Positions 16,134-23,956 of a DNA stretch of 35,359 nt are shown piece after piece; the stretch's first letter is position 1; each line of letters starts with the position of its first letter. The notes below the pieces were generated by a model, which made no database searches, had not been told where the DNA came from, and was given only the letters and a program-made list of their open reading frames with translations. Made by a program: the position numbers and the translations under genes. This stretch comes from Pseudomonadota bacterium (GTDB lineage: Bacteria > Pseudomonadota > Gammaproteobacteria > Acidiferrobacterales > UBA6901), in the NCBI GenBank assembly GCA_021819085.1, contig JAKASJ010000030.1, positions 1-35,359 of the forward strand, in the 5' to 3' direction.

Positions 16134-16751
16134 TTACAGAACGTAAAATGCGATGGCGAGATAGTGACAGACGGAACCGGCGAGAACGCACAGGTGCCAG
16201 ATGCCGTGTCCGTGGCGCAGACGTTTGTCCAACGCGTAGAAAACGACCCCACCGGTATAGAACACGCCTCCGGCAAACAGCAAGAAAATGCCGGCCGCGG
16301 GAAGGGCCCTGAGCAATGGATGCATCGCGACCACCGCCAGCCAACCCATGAGAAGGTACAACACGACAGGGACGATGCGCGGACCGGTGCGCGACCATGT
16401 TTCCAGCACGATTCCGACGACTGACAGTCCCCAGACCGCTCCGAACAGCGACCAGCCCCAGTCCCCGCGCAAAGTAACCAGCGCGAAAGGCGTATAGGTA
16501 CCAGCAATCAGCAGGTAGATTGCATAATGATCGAGGCTTCGGAAGATGCGCTTAGCAGGTCCGCTGAGGCTGTGGTAGAGGGTCGAAAAACCGTAGAGCA
16601 GCACCAGCGTCGTGCCATAGATGCTAAAGCTGACGACTTTCCAGGGGTTTCCTTGCAAAGCAGCAAGCGTTACCAGCACCACCAGGCCGGTAACCGCGAA
16701 CAGAAAACCTAGCAGATGGGTAATGCTATTAAACCGCTCGCCCTTGATCAT
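16134..16751 (-). CDS. PAQR/hemolysin III family membrane protein
   Basis: A 205-residue, seven-helix membrane protein of the PAQR family (called hemolysin III in bacteria, YqfA/TrhA type), linked to membrane lipid homeostasis; hemolytic activity is not established for most members. Family motifs in order are NSITHLLGF, a Ser/Asp/His set STLYHSL, LDHYAIYLLIAGTYTPF, and the C-terminal HLCVLAGSVCHYLAI. These Asp and His residues form the putative zinc/hydrolase site. ATG 16751 follows GGGGGAGG closely; the longer in-frame start would read through the 41-base gap after the DksA-like gene. Confidence 0.92.
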   Translation of the reverse strand: MIKGERFNSITHLLGFLFAVTGLVVLVTLAALQGNPWKVVSFSIYGTTLVLLYGFSTLYHSLSGPAKRIFRSLDHYAIYLLIAGTYTPFALVTLRGDWGWSLFGAVWGLSVVGIVLETWSRTGPRIVPVVLYLLMGWLAVVAMHPLLRALPAAGIFLLFAGGVFYTGGVVFYALDKRLRHGHGIWHLCVLAGSVCHYLAIAFYVL

Positions 16752-16792
16752 ACCTCCCTCCCCCAAGGCATTTCCTGGTATGCATCGACCGG

Positions 16793-17185
16793 CTACAAGC
16801 TGGGCGTCATGTCCTTGGCCATACGCTCGTGCCGCATCTGACACTCGGTACAGCGCCTGGCGGTGGGGTAGATGCGCAGGCGCTCCACGTCAATATCGAC
16901 CCCGCAGTCGGCACACTGCCCATAGGTTCCTGCGGTGATGCGCGCGACTGCGGCCTCCACGTCAGCGAGTTCGGCCACTTCCTTCTCGAGCTCGATAATG
17001 TGGAAATCAGCAAGAAGATCGACCAGAGATTGTTCTCCGATATCGAGTACACGGCCTGCCACTTCCGAGTAGTCCTTGTTGTCGGAGTTCAACAGCGACG
17101 CGTGGATAGCCTTGCGCAGATCCATCTCCCGGTCACGCAGTTGCTTCCTGAACATCTGGATTTCGGGCTTGCTCAGGGCGGACAT
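16793..17185 (-). CDS. TraR/DksA-type zinc-finger protein
   Basis: A 130-residue protein with the DksA/TraR layout: a coiled-coil helical hairpin (about 5-85) and a C4 zinc finger C91-x2-C94 ... C112-x2-C115 (GQCADCG ... RRCTECQ). Family members bind the RNA polymerase secondary channel and tune transcription with ppGpp. The coiled-coil tip lacks the D-x2-D-x-A signature of true DksA that I would expect, so it is better called DksA-like. ATG 17185 is preceded by GGAGGAG. TACAAT at 17209-17214 is a possible -10 and lies in an inverted repeat CCATAT...ATATGG (17205-17227). It lies 41 bases before the PAQR gene and may be co-transcribed with it. Confidence 0.9.
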   Translation of the reverse strand: MSALSKPEIQMFRKQLRDREMDLRKAIHASLLNSDNKDYSEVAGRVLDIGEQSLVDLLADFHIIELEKEVAELADVEAAVARITAGTYGQCADCGVDIDVERLRIYPTARRCTECQMRHERMAKDMTPSL

Positions 17186-17204
17186 GGGAACTCCTCCAAA
17201 TTGT

Positions 17205-17227
17205 CCATATTGTAACAATTGATATGG
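17205..17227 (-). promoter_or_regulatory. Inverted repeat around a -10-like element ahead of the DksA-like gene
   Basis: CCATAT (17205-17210) and ATATGG (17222-17227) flank an 11-base centre. TACAAT, read on the minus strand at 17209-17214, could be the -10. No convincing -35 is seen. Confidence 0.35.
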
Positions 17228-17400
17228 GGACACCCATGATAAATCCAAGACCGGGACAGTGCCAAAAATCAGTCTCCCGGCACAGTGGTCATTTCCGGGC
17301 TTCGATTATACTTGTCGGCATGCACAATCCTCTGCCCCACGGGCAACAAGACCTTCGTTCGCGGTGAGAGACTGGCGCAGACCCGAACTGACCGATCGTC

Positions 17401-18132
17401 TCAGCAACTTCCATCGAGAAGCGCCTTGAGTTGAAGGGCATTACGTACAGCACAGGCGGATTCGTCGTTGTCGAAAAAGATGTACACCTCGGATATGTCC
17501 GGCCACGATCGGATTTGCGATGCCCATTGAATGAGCGCACGTCTGCTGTAGCAACCGCCATAGGCCGCATCCGGCCCGTGCAGCCGCACATACGCGAAAT
17601 CCGCGGTGAGCTGTATTGGGGCGCGGAATCCGGCAAGCTCCCAGATACAGAATGCGGCACGATGGCGCCGCAGCAGACCGAAGATTTCCGGATCATGCCA
17701 GGACTGATCGCGCAACTCGAAGGCGCAGTGCAGCCTGTGGGGCAGCGCCTGCAGGAATGCGGCAAGACGTTTCGGGTCGCGATGCCAGCGCGGCGGCAAC
17801 TGAAACAATACCGGTCCGCGTTTGGCACCGAAGCCGTCGACAACCTTCAGAAACCGCTCCAGGCTGTGGGCCGGGTCGGCAAGCTTCTTCATGTGGGTGA
17901 TGTAGCGGCTGGCCTTGATCGCGAAGCGGAATGCGCGTGGCGACTTCTCTGCCCAGGCGTGCACGGTCCGTAGATCAGGCAACCGATAAAAGCTGTTGTT
18001 GACCTCGACCGTGGTGAATTGGCGCGCATAGAACGGCAGCCACTCATCAGACGCCAGTCCGCTTGGATAGAACAGTCCTCGCCAGTGCGGATAGTGCCAG
18101 CCGCTAGTACCTATGTGGCAGGTGGCGGTCAT
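17401..18132 (-). CDS. DUF72 family protein (YecE-like)
   Basis: DUF72 proteins adopt a TIM-barrel fold; their function is unknown. The 243-residue product starts IGTSGWHYPHWRGLFYPSGL, followed by NNSFYRLP, FRFAIKASRYITHMKKL, GPVLFQLPPRW, CAFELRDQSW, YVRLHGPD and a C-terminal YIFFDNDESACAVRNALQL, all in family order and at normal length. The start could be ATG 18132 (chosen, directly before the conserved core) or ATG 18162. It is a single gene with no functional neighbours. Confidence 0.9.
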   Translation of the reverse strand: MTATCHIGTSGWHYPHWRGLFYPSGLASDEWLPFYARQFTTVEVNNSFYRLPDLRTVHAWAEKSPRAFRFAIKASRYITHMKKLADPAHSLERFLKVVDGFGAKRGPVLFQLPPRWHRDPKRLAAFLQALPHRLHCAFELRDQSWHDPEIFGLLRRHRAAFCIWELAGFRAPIQLTADFAYVRLHGPDAAYGGCYSRRALIQWASQIRSWPDISEVYIFFDNDESACAVRNALQLKALLDGSC

Positions 18133-18162
18133 CGGGCCCCAGGGACGGGTTCGCAAAGCCAC

Positions 18163-18655
18163 GCGGCGGCCTTATCATCGCCGCTGCCTGGAACACGCCG
18201 GCAATCTGGCTGGCCCGGGAATCCATGGTCGGAAGTCCGGGCATGCACCGTGCGGGAACATGGGTTAGCGCTGTGCCCGGGCCCCCAAGGTCCATACGCC
18301 AATCCTCGGGATGCCCTGCTGAATTCATGGTACGGCATTCCTCTGCGGCGGCTCATGCGCACCCGGCGTGCCCTCATATATATACGCCCTTTCCCGAGCG
18401 TTGACGACCTGCAGCGAAAAAAGATTGCGCAGAATGGCTGCTTGGTGACACCTAGCAGGGAATTGCGCATGCTTGCCACTGGCAGCCGCAGACTGGGAAT
18501 CAGCACACTCACGGAAATGGCCTGCGCCATGAGTCCTCCGTCACTGAGGCCATGATCCGCAATCATGGAGATGGCGCCCGACGGCTGGGTCGATTTCCGG
18601 AAATCGGCATCTGGCCAGGGCAGTGGGACAACAGAAAAAAGCGGGCGATTCTTAA
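18163..18655. other. Intergenic region with two palindromes
   Basis: About 490 bases between moeA and the DUF72 gene. CCATGAT-N5-ATCATGG lies at 18550-18568, and a perfect 16-base palindrome CGATTTCCGGAAATCG at 18591-18606. Neither has a T-tract, so they look more like protein-binding sites or end-of-operon structures than terminators. A run of AT repeats occurs near 18377-18385. No gene is supported. Confidence 0.45.
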
Positions 18656-19864
18656 TTAAAGACGGTCCAGGCTGAGCGGGATCGCGATAACCGTATCGCC
18701 CTGCTCGAAACCGGCGCTATCCTCGGCAACCTTGATCAGGCCATTGGTGTCGCGCAATGTTCCAATCTGGTGCGAGCCCTGACCACGCAGCGCTGTGGCG
18801 ATCAGGTGCCCCGCGCGATCGAGATGCAGGCGCGCGCGCACGAACTCCGTGCGCCCGGGATGACGCTTGAGCCCGTTGCCGGCCTTGGCGGCAAACTCCG
18901 GCATCGTGTCGGGCACTGCATGGTTCCACGCAAATACCGCCGGTTCGACGAACAGCTTGAAGGTGACGAGGCTCGACACCGGATTTCCAGGAAGCGCGAA
19001 GAAGTGGCCGCGCTCGCCCAGGCATCCGAATGCCAGGGGCTTGCCAGGTTTGATTCTTGCCCTCCAGAAATCGATCTCACCGATTTCCGAAAATACCTGT
19101 CGCACGAAATCATGGTCGCCTACCGAAGCACCACCGCTGGTAATGACAAAATCGTAGCCGGCACAGGTCTTGAGCAGCGCGCGCAGCGCCATCGGTTCGT
19201 CGGGCACCGTACCGCCATCGACAACCTCGACGCCCAGCGCCTCCAGCTGCAAGAGCGTCGCCAGCCGGTTTGATTCGTAGATCTGTCCAGGTTTCAACGG
19301 CGTCCCCGGGGCGACCAGTTCGTCGCCGGTCGCCACCACCAACGCCCGCGCCCTGGGATAGACCGGGATGCGGTCGACTCCGGCAGAAGACAGGAGCGCC
19401 AAATCGTACGCAGTCAGCCGCCGGCCCGGCGCATAGAGGCTGTCACCCGCATGGAAATCCTCTGCGCGCCGCCGCAGATTCTGCCCGGGTTGCACCGTGC
19501 GTGGAAACACCACCTTGCCGCGCTCAAGCCGGATGTCTTCCTGGATCACCACGGCATCCGCACCGTCCGGCAAGGGCGCTCCGGTAAATATGCGCATGGC
19601 CGTGCCCCGCGTCAGGATCCCCGGAGGATCACCACAGCGCGACTCACCCCGCAGCGGCAACTCGAAACCGGCGGCAACCAGATCGGCGAGAGCCAGAGCG
19701 TAACCATCCATGGCGGAATTGGTGAACGCCGGATTGTCCACCCGCGCGCACAGCTCCTTCGCGACGAAACGCCCCAGCGCCTGCCGCAACGATACCTCTT
19801 CGACCTCGCCGCAGATGCGGATGCGGCCGAGAATCGCGGCGCGGGCTTCTTCCAGCGACAACAT
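18656..19864 (-). CDS. moeA: Molybdopterin molybdenumtransferase MoeA
   Basis: MoeA inserts molybdenum into adenylated molybdopterin, the last step of Moco synthesis. The 402-residue protein has family domains in order: an N-terminal elongated part (SLEEARAAIL ... NSAMDGYAL), the PTGAPLPDGAD-like stretch FTGAPLPDGADAVV, the MoCF-binding domain with VVATGDELV, ITSGGASVGDHDFV and ALPGNPVSS, and a C-terminal barrel. The ATG at 19864 has GGAGG 9 bases upstream; a TTG two codons earlier is not needed. It is last in the minus-strand operon, 165 bases after the thioredoxin-fusion gene, and the moaB and moaC genes lie just across dnr. Confidence 0.95.
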   Translation of the reverse strand: MLSLEEARAAILGRIRICGEVEEVSLRQALGRFVAKELCARVDNPAFTNSAMDGYALALADLVAAGFELPLRGESRCGDPPGILTRGTAMRIFTGAPLPDGADAVVIQEDIRLERGKVVFPRTVQPGQNLRRRAEDFHAGDSLYAPGRRLTAYDLALLSSAGVDRIPVYPRARALVVATGDELVAPGTPLKPGQIYESNRLATLLQLEALGVEVVDGGTVPDEPMALRALLKTCAGYDFVITSGGASVGDHDFVRQVFSEIGEIDFWRARIKPGKPLAFGCLGERGHFFALPGNPVSSLVTFKLFVEPAVFAWNHAVPDTMPEFAAKAGNGLKRHPGRTEFVRARLHLDRAGHLIATALRGQGSHQIGTLRDTNGLIKVAEDSAGFEQGDTVIAIPLSLDRL

Positions 19865-20029
19865 GGTCAAATTCCTCCAGTCTCACGGATGGTTTCACGC
19901 CACCAGCAGCCACGCACGCGCTCCGCCGCCCATTGCATCTGCGGAAGCGGCGCGCCCGGGAGGTCTCGACTGGCCGGAACGTCGGTTCCGCACACCATCG
20001 GATCCGGCTTGAATTGAAGCCGCGCCGCC

Positions 20030-20734
20030 CTAGAGGCGCAGCGTACTGTCTTCCGCCGGAGTCGAGCCATTCACTTTCGGCCACAGCACCGGCCAGAGCC
20101 TCAGGCAGAACAGCAGCAGCGCAATCCAGGCGAGGCCACCGCCGCTGAGCGCCAGCCAGCGCCAGCCGGTAAGGAACCCCGTGACCAGCATCAACACTCC
20201 GGCGTGGGCGAGACCGAGCTGCCACCACACGAGCGAACCACCACGAATGGGATTGCCGGTAAACCGCGGCAGCATGTGTTCGCCAAGCGCATACACCATG
20301 AACGTCATGAACCCGAGCGTGAACAGATGCACGGGCGCAACACGCGCGAAACCGGCAAGGAAAAACGAACCGTTCACGGCAAGAAACCCACCGGCAGCAA
20401 CAAGATAGGCTAGCGAGGAATGCACAGCAACCCGACCGCTGAACCCCATGCTGAGTCCTACATGGTGCGCCTGCGTGGTAGCCCTGGGTGGCGCGGCGCC
20501 GACGATGGCGAGCGCCTGCGGCCTACTCTGCACGCCGATCGCCACCAGCTTGCCGTCGACCACCAGCGCCGGGATGGTCTTCAGCCGCAACCGGCTGACC
20601 AGCTCCTTGCCCTCGGACTGGCCCATGTCCACGACGTCAAACTCGAACTCGCGCTCTTCCGAAACTTCGCGCCAGACTTTTTCAGCCTGGTGGCAGGAGG
20701 CGCACCAATCCGAAACCAGGAGCTGCACTTTCAT
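20030..20734 (-). CDS. Thioredoxin-fold domain fused to a 4-helix NnrS-like membrane module
   Basis: A 234-residue fusion. Residues 1-80 form a glutaredoxin/thioredoxin-like domain with C11-x2-C14 (SDWCASCHQ) and cis-Pro P55 (KTIPAL); it lacks a signal peptide, so it should be cytoplasmic. Residues 104-220 form four membrane helices with H136 and H153 in the pattern H-x16-H-x-LPRFTGNP (LPRF at 155). This block aligns without gaps to the 131-residue protein encoded at 21219-21614. I do not know a named family with this fusion. A thiol-redox or metal-delivery role at a membrane heme/copper centre is inference. The gene lies in an operon after the lipoyl-carrier gene and before moeA. Confidence 0.8.
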   Translation of the reverse strand: MKVQLLVSDWCASCHQAEKVWREVSEEREFEFDVVDMGQSEGKELVSRLRLKTIPALVVDGKLVAIGVQSRPQALAIVGAAPPRATTQAHHVGLSMGFSGRVAVHSSLAYLVAAGGFLAVNGSFFLAGFARVAPVHLFTLGFMTFMVYALGEHMLPRFTGNPIRGGSLVWWQLGLAHAGVLMLVTGFLTGWRWLALSGGGLAWIALLLFCLRLWPVLWPKVNGSTPAEDSTLRL

Positions 20735-20768
20735 GCGCGCTTTCCGGCGGAACTGGCTGCGTCCGGGG

Positions 20769-21215
20769 CTAATCCTGGCAGCGCATGCACTGGACGTCGT
20801 ACCGGTCTATCCATTTATGCAACGCCTCGATCGCTGTCGCTCCCGTGTGCAGGCGCACCATTGCCTTGGCCGGGTCATCCGGGCGCATGACCACGAGCCA
20901 GGCATCGCCATAGGGAGAGACATTGACCAGCCCGGGCTTGGCCGCAACCTGATCGTTGATGCGCAGGATCTCACCGTCAAAGGGAGCCGGTATGCCTCCT
21001 GCCCACTTGCCGGATTCGAGCCGCGCTACCGGCTTGCCGCTGGCGCGATGCGTTCCCGGTTTCTTGAAAAATATGTACTGCACGCGACCGGCCATGGTCT
21101 GGGCTGCATCCGTGATGCCGAGCGTGTAGGTGCCGTCGGCTTCCGGACGAACCCACACGTAATCCAGGTCATAGTACAGGTCTTCCGGCAATTCGCAGCC
21201 TCGGTATTCAGACAT
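20769..21215 (-). CDS. GcvH/LbpA-like lipoyl carrier protein
   Basis: A 148-residue biotinyl/lipoyl-domain protein of the GcvH superfamily. The probable lipoylation lysine is K70 in RLESGKWAGGIPAPFDGEIL, and the flanking sandwich strands (YVWVRPEADGTYTLGITD, GLVNVSPYGDAWLVVM) fit GcvH. No glycine-cleavage genes are nearby. In sulfur oxidisers, GcvH-like LbpA proteins serve the sHdr sulfur pathway, and the ESGKW context resembles those more than ESVKAASD of true GcvH, but this is recall, not alignment. An unusual C-terminal tail holds C143-x2-C146. The start lies 3 bases from the stop of the upstream 4-helix gene. Lipoate ligase genes are not in the window. Confidence 0.8.
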   Translation of the reverse strand: MSEYRGCELPEDLYYDLDYVWVRPEADGTYTLGITDAAQTMAGRVQYIFFKKPGTHRASGKPVARLESGKWAGGIPAPFDGEILRINDQVAAKPGLVNVSPYGDAWLVVMRPDDPAKAMVRLHTGATAIEALHKWIDRYDVQCMRCQD

Positions 21216-21218
21216 GGT

Positions 21219-21614
21219 TCAACCCGCAGGTCCGTGCACTTTGACGGTTAGCATGATGTTGAGCGCAAACATCCCGATGCCGATCCAGCTGATCATACCG
21301 CCAATCAGCACCAGAAGGTTGAACGTCCCGAGCCATCCTGCCGACATCACCCACAATCCGCCATTGGACACGTACAGCTGCCAGTTCGCCAGGCGCTCCG
21401 AAAACAACGGATTGCCGGAGAATCGTGGCAGGACATGCAGGCCAATACCGTAGATCATCATGGCGATGAAGCCCAGGAGCATGATATGTCCGTGCAGGCG
21501 AGCAACATCGCCCGGTATCAGCCCCGGATCGAACAACCATGTGATGCCTATCAATCCACCGAGCAGCGCATAGGCGAGACTCAGGGTAACGAAAAGACGG
21601 TTTCGTCTATGCAT
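21219..21614 (-). CDS. Small 4-helix membrane protein, NnrS/heme-copper-like module
   Basis: A 131-residue protein with four membrane helices. The core is H41-x-H43 ... H60-x-LPRFSGNP (62-69), where H43 and H60 fall 17 apart in one helix and its end. The same H-x16-H-x-LPRF(S/T)GNP pattern occurs in the membrane part of the thioredoxin fusion two genes downstream. Similar small proteins are sometimes annotated as cbb3-oxidase-subunit-I-like; heme binding is plausible but unproven. ATG 21614 is preceded by GAGG at 7 bases. It is the first gene of the operon and is read divergently from dnr, from a strong candidate Dnr-dependent promoter. Confidence 0.8.
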   Translation of the reverse strand: MHRRNRLFVTLSLAYALLGGLIGITWLFDPGLIPGDVARLHGHIMLLGFIAMMIYGIGLHVLPRFSGNPLFSERLANWQLYVSNGGLWVMSAGWLGTFNLLVLIGGMISWIGIGMFALNIMLTVKVHGPAG

Positions 21615-21636
21615 GCTGAAACCTCGCTTTTTGCTT

Positions 21637-21678
21637 AGAATAGGACCAAGCGAGCAATTTTCCTTTGACTCCGGTCAA
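21637..21678 (-). promoter_or_regulatory. Dnr-type box between dnr and the 4-helix/lipoyl/thioredoxin operon
   Basis: TTGAC-TCCG-GTCAA at 21665-21678 is a perfect palindrome. On the minus strand TATTCT (21637-21642) is a good -10, giving a start near 21630 and placing the box centre 41.5 bases upstream: a class II activator arrangement. The site also lies 30 bases before the dnr ATG at 21709, so it may cover the dnr promoter and give autoregulation. Confidence 0.75.
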
Positions 21679-21708
21679 GCCGAGTCCGCTGGGGACTATG
21701 ATAACTTA

Positions 21709-22422
21709 ATGAAAGACATGGTTAAACAATTCGACGAACTGCGCCGTGCACATCTGTTTGCCCAGGCTGACGACGCGCAGCTTGCGACGCTCGCACGCGT
21801 CATGCAGGAGGCCGAACTTGCACCCGGGGATATGCTGTTTACCCACGGCCAGGCGGCCGAGCGCTTCTTCTTCGTGCGCTCGGGACGGGTCAAATTGTTC
21901 CGGATATCGCCCGAAGGACAGGAGAAGATCATCGAAGTCGTCGAACCCGGACAGACCTTCGCCGAGGCAGTGATGTTCATGGGCAGCCAGGGGCGCTACC
22001 CGGTGAACGCTCAGGCGATGACCGACAGCCGGCTGTACGCGTTTGACCAGAAGCAATTTCTCAAGGTCCTATCCGAGTCCTCGGAGATCTGCCTCGGCAT
22101 GCTGTCAGCAATGAGCCGCCGGCTGCACATGCTCATCAACCAGATCGACGGGCTGACTCTGCAGAATGCGACCTACCGCCTGGTGATGTACCTGCTCGAG
22201 CATGCGCCTCAGGGTCTGGCCGAAACCACGGAAATCGAGCTCACGACCCCCAAAGGGGTGATCGCCTCGCAACTGGCGATCCAGCCGGAGACTTTTTCGC
22301 GCATCCTTGCCAAACTGAAGCGGCTCGGCCTCGTAGAGGTGAACGGAAACCACATTACGCTGCGCAACCTGCGTGGGTTGCGCAGCTTGGCCTATGTGCC
22401 GGTTCCAGACGATACTACATGA
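21709..22422 (+). CDS. dnr: Dnr-type CRP/FNR-family regulator
   Basis: A 237-residue regulator. The N-terminal cyclic-nucleotide-like sensor barrel (about 15-130) has FFFVRSGRVKLFRISPEGQEKIIEVVEPGQTFAEAVMF, very close to Pseudomonas DNR, and no N-terminal cysteine cluster, so it is not FNR; Dnr senses NO, probably by heme. After the dimer helix (NQIDGLTLQNATYRLVMYLL) comes the helix-turn-helix with the recognition helix QPETFSRILAKL; its E and SR residues read TTGA(T/C) half-sites. ATG 21709 was chosen over an upstream in-frame start at 21613 because that would overlap the Dnr box. Its stop overlaps an in-frame ATG ahead of moaB. Confidence 0.9.
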   Translation: MKDMVKQFDELRRAHLFAQADDAQLATLARVMQEAELAPGDMLFTHGQAAERFFFVRSGRVKLFRISPEGQEKIIEVVEPGQTFAEAVMFMGSQGRYPVNAQAMTDSRLYAFDQKQFLKVLSESSEICLGMLSAMSRRLHMLINQIDGLTLQNATYRLVMYLLEHAPQGLAETTEIELTTPKGVIASQLAIQPETFSRILAKLKRLGLVEVNGNHITLRNLRGLRSLAYVPVPDDTT

Positions 22423-22454
22423 AGCGCGCGGCGCTCATTTCCAGAGGATCGAGC

Positions 22455-22979
22455 ATGACCAGAGCACAAATGCCCTTCGTTCCCCTCAATATCGCGGTGC
22501 TGACGCTGTCGGACACGCGCACACCAGAAAATGACACGTCCGGCGACCTCATCCAGGAACGCGCACAAAGTGCCGGTCATCGTGTGACACAACGCGCTCT
22601 GGTGCGCGAGGACATGGAAAAACTGCGCGCCCAGGTTCGCAGCTGGGTCGATGACCCCGGGATAGACGTGATCATATCTACCGGGGGCACCGGCATGACC
22701 CGGCGCGACATTACACCCGAAGCGGTTCGACCCTTCATCACCAAGCCGATCCCGGGATTCGGAGAACTGTTCCGCATGCTGTCTTTCCAGGAGATCGGAA
22801 CTTCTACGATACAATCGCGCGCCGAGGCTGGAATCGCTGACGGTACAGTGATTTTCATGCTTCCCGGATCGACCAACGCCTGCCGCCTGGGCATGGATCA
22901 GATCATACTTAGCCAGCTCGACAGCCGTCACCGCCCCTGCAACCTCGTCGAGTTGCTGCCACGCATTCGCCATGAGTAG
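22455..22979 (+). CDS. moaB: MoaB/Mog-family molybdopterin adenylyltransferase
   Basis: MoaB/Mog proteins bind molybdopterin and, in Mog-like members, adenylate it for MoeA. The 174-residue product carries the MoCF-binding motifs [17 protein letters not shown], the substrate loop [24 protein letters not shown] and LPGSTNAC, at normal length. ATG 22455 is preceded by GAGGA at 6 bases; an earlier ATG at 22419 overlaps the dnr stop. The gene is in an operon dnr-moaB-moaC; the stop overlaps the moaC start by 8 bases. Moco would be needed for nitrate reductase, which is not in the window. Confidence 0.93.
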   Translation: MTRAQMPFVPLNIAVLTLSDTRTPENDTSGDLIQERAQSAGHRVTQRALVREDMEKLRAQVRSWVDDPGIDVIISTGGTGMTRRDITPEAVRPFITKPIPGFGELFRMLSFQEIGTSTIQSRAEAGIADGTVIFMLPGSTNACRLGMDQIILSQLDSRHRPCNLVELLPRIRHE

Positions 22980-23511
22980 TCCGCGTCGCAAGAGCACGTC
23001 CCGGACCGCACAGCCCGCCGTCCGCGCAAGGGCAACGGAAGAGCTGACCCACGTCAATGCCGCAGGTGAAGCGCGCATGGTAGACGTAGGCGCGAAAGCG
23101 ATGACCCGTCGCGAGGCGGTGGCAACCGGTACGATCCGCATGCAGCGCAAGACCCTGCATTTGGTGCTGGCCGGCGGACACAAGAAAGGGGACGTACTTG
23201 CAGCCGCCCGAATCGCAGGGATAATGGCGGCCAAGAAAACTGCAGATCTGATACCTCTTTGCCATCCCATCGCGCTGACCGCCGTGGATGTGGTACTGCA
23301 GCCCGACGAGGCGGCGTCGGCCATTCACTGTCACGCCACGGTACGCACATGCGGCCAGACCGGCGTGGAAATGGAGGCACTGGCTGCTGTTCAGCTGGCT
23401 TTGCTGACGCTTTATGACATGTGCAAAGCAGTGGACCGCGCCATGGTGATGACGGACATTAGGCTTTTGGCAAAATCGGGGGGGCGCTCCGGCAAGTGGA
23501 TGCGCACCTGA
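22972..23511 (+). CDS. moaC: Cyclic pyranopterin monophosphate synthase MoaC
   Basis: MoaC forms cyclic pyranopterin monophosphate from the MoaA product, an early Moco step. The 179-residue protein has a basic, Ser-rich N-terminal extension of about 25 residues, then family motifs [64 protein letters not shown] and the active-site [12 protein letters not shown]. The start overlaps moaB by 8 bases, so translation is coupled. Confidence 0.95.
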   Translation: MSSPRRKSTSRTAQPAVRARATEELTHVNAAGEARMVDVGAKAMTRREAVATGTIRMQRKTLHLVLAGGHKKGDVLAAARIAGIMAAKKTADLIPLCHPIALTAVDVVLQPDEAASAIHCHATVRTCGQTGVEMEALAAVQLALLTLYDMCKAVDRAMVMTDIRLLAKSGGRSGKWMRT

Positions 23512-23605
23512 TGGTCGCCCACCACCCGGTGCGCGAACGGGAGGCGATCCTGGTTGCTGCCCGCGGCGACGCTATTTCAAAACGTTGTATCCTGAGGAGT
23601 CTTTC

Positions 23606-23803
23606 ATGCAACAGAATGTCGGCAGCACAGACAAAGTGATACGCGTGGTCATCGGGCTGGTTCTGCTGAGCCTGGTGTTTTTCGTGAAAGGCAGCGTCCG
23701 CTGGCTGGGGCTGATCGGCTTGGTCCCCATTTTCACGGCATTCGTCGGCTGGTGCCCGGCCTACTCGCTGATAGGCCTGAGCACGTCCTCCAAGAAGCAC
23801 TGA
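23606..23803 (+). CDS. DUF2892 small membrane protein
   Basis: A 65-residue protein with two membrane helices (IRVVIGLVLLSLVFFV and LGLIGLVPIFTAFVG), then WCPAYSLIGLST. This is the DUF2892/YgaP-like fold, of unknown function but common next to sulfur-transfer (rhodanese) proteins. ATG 23606 follows GAGGAG; an upstream ATG at 23585 precedes that site. It stands between moaC and the large oxidoreductase gene with gaps of about 95 and 153 bases. Confidence 0.88.
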   Translation: MQQNVGSTDKVIRVVIGLVLLSLVFFVKGSVRWLGLIGLVPIFTAFVGWCPAYSLIGLSTSSKKH

Positions 23804-23956
23804 AGACGGCTGCCGCGACGGTTGAACTTCTTGGGACGGCCGAGGCACGTCGTTCCACTTCCCGAGGCCCAGCGACACGAGACCCTAGGTAATCGATAGC
23901 GCGGCCACTACAATAGACGGGTCTTCCACCCGATACCCCTGAATTTTTGTGAGTGT

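Noticed and set aside
18129-18566. A 145-codon minus-strand frame upstream of the DUF72 gene
   Set aside because: No domain or ribosome binding site; it is crossed by other frames and contains the palindromes.
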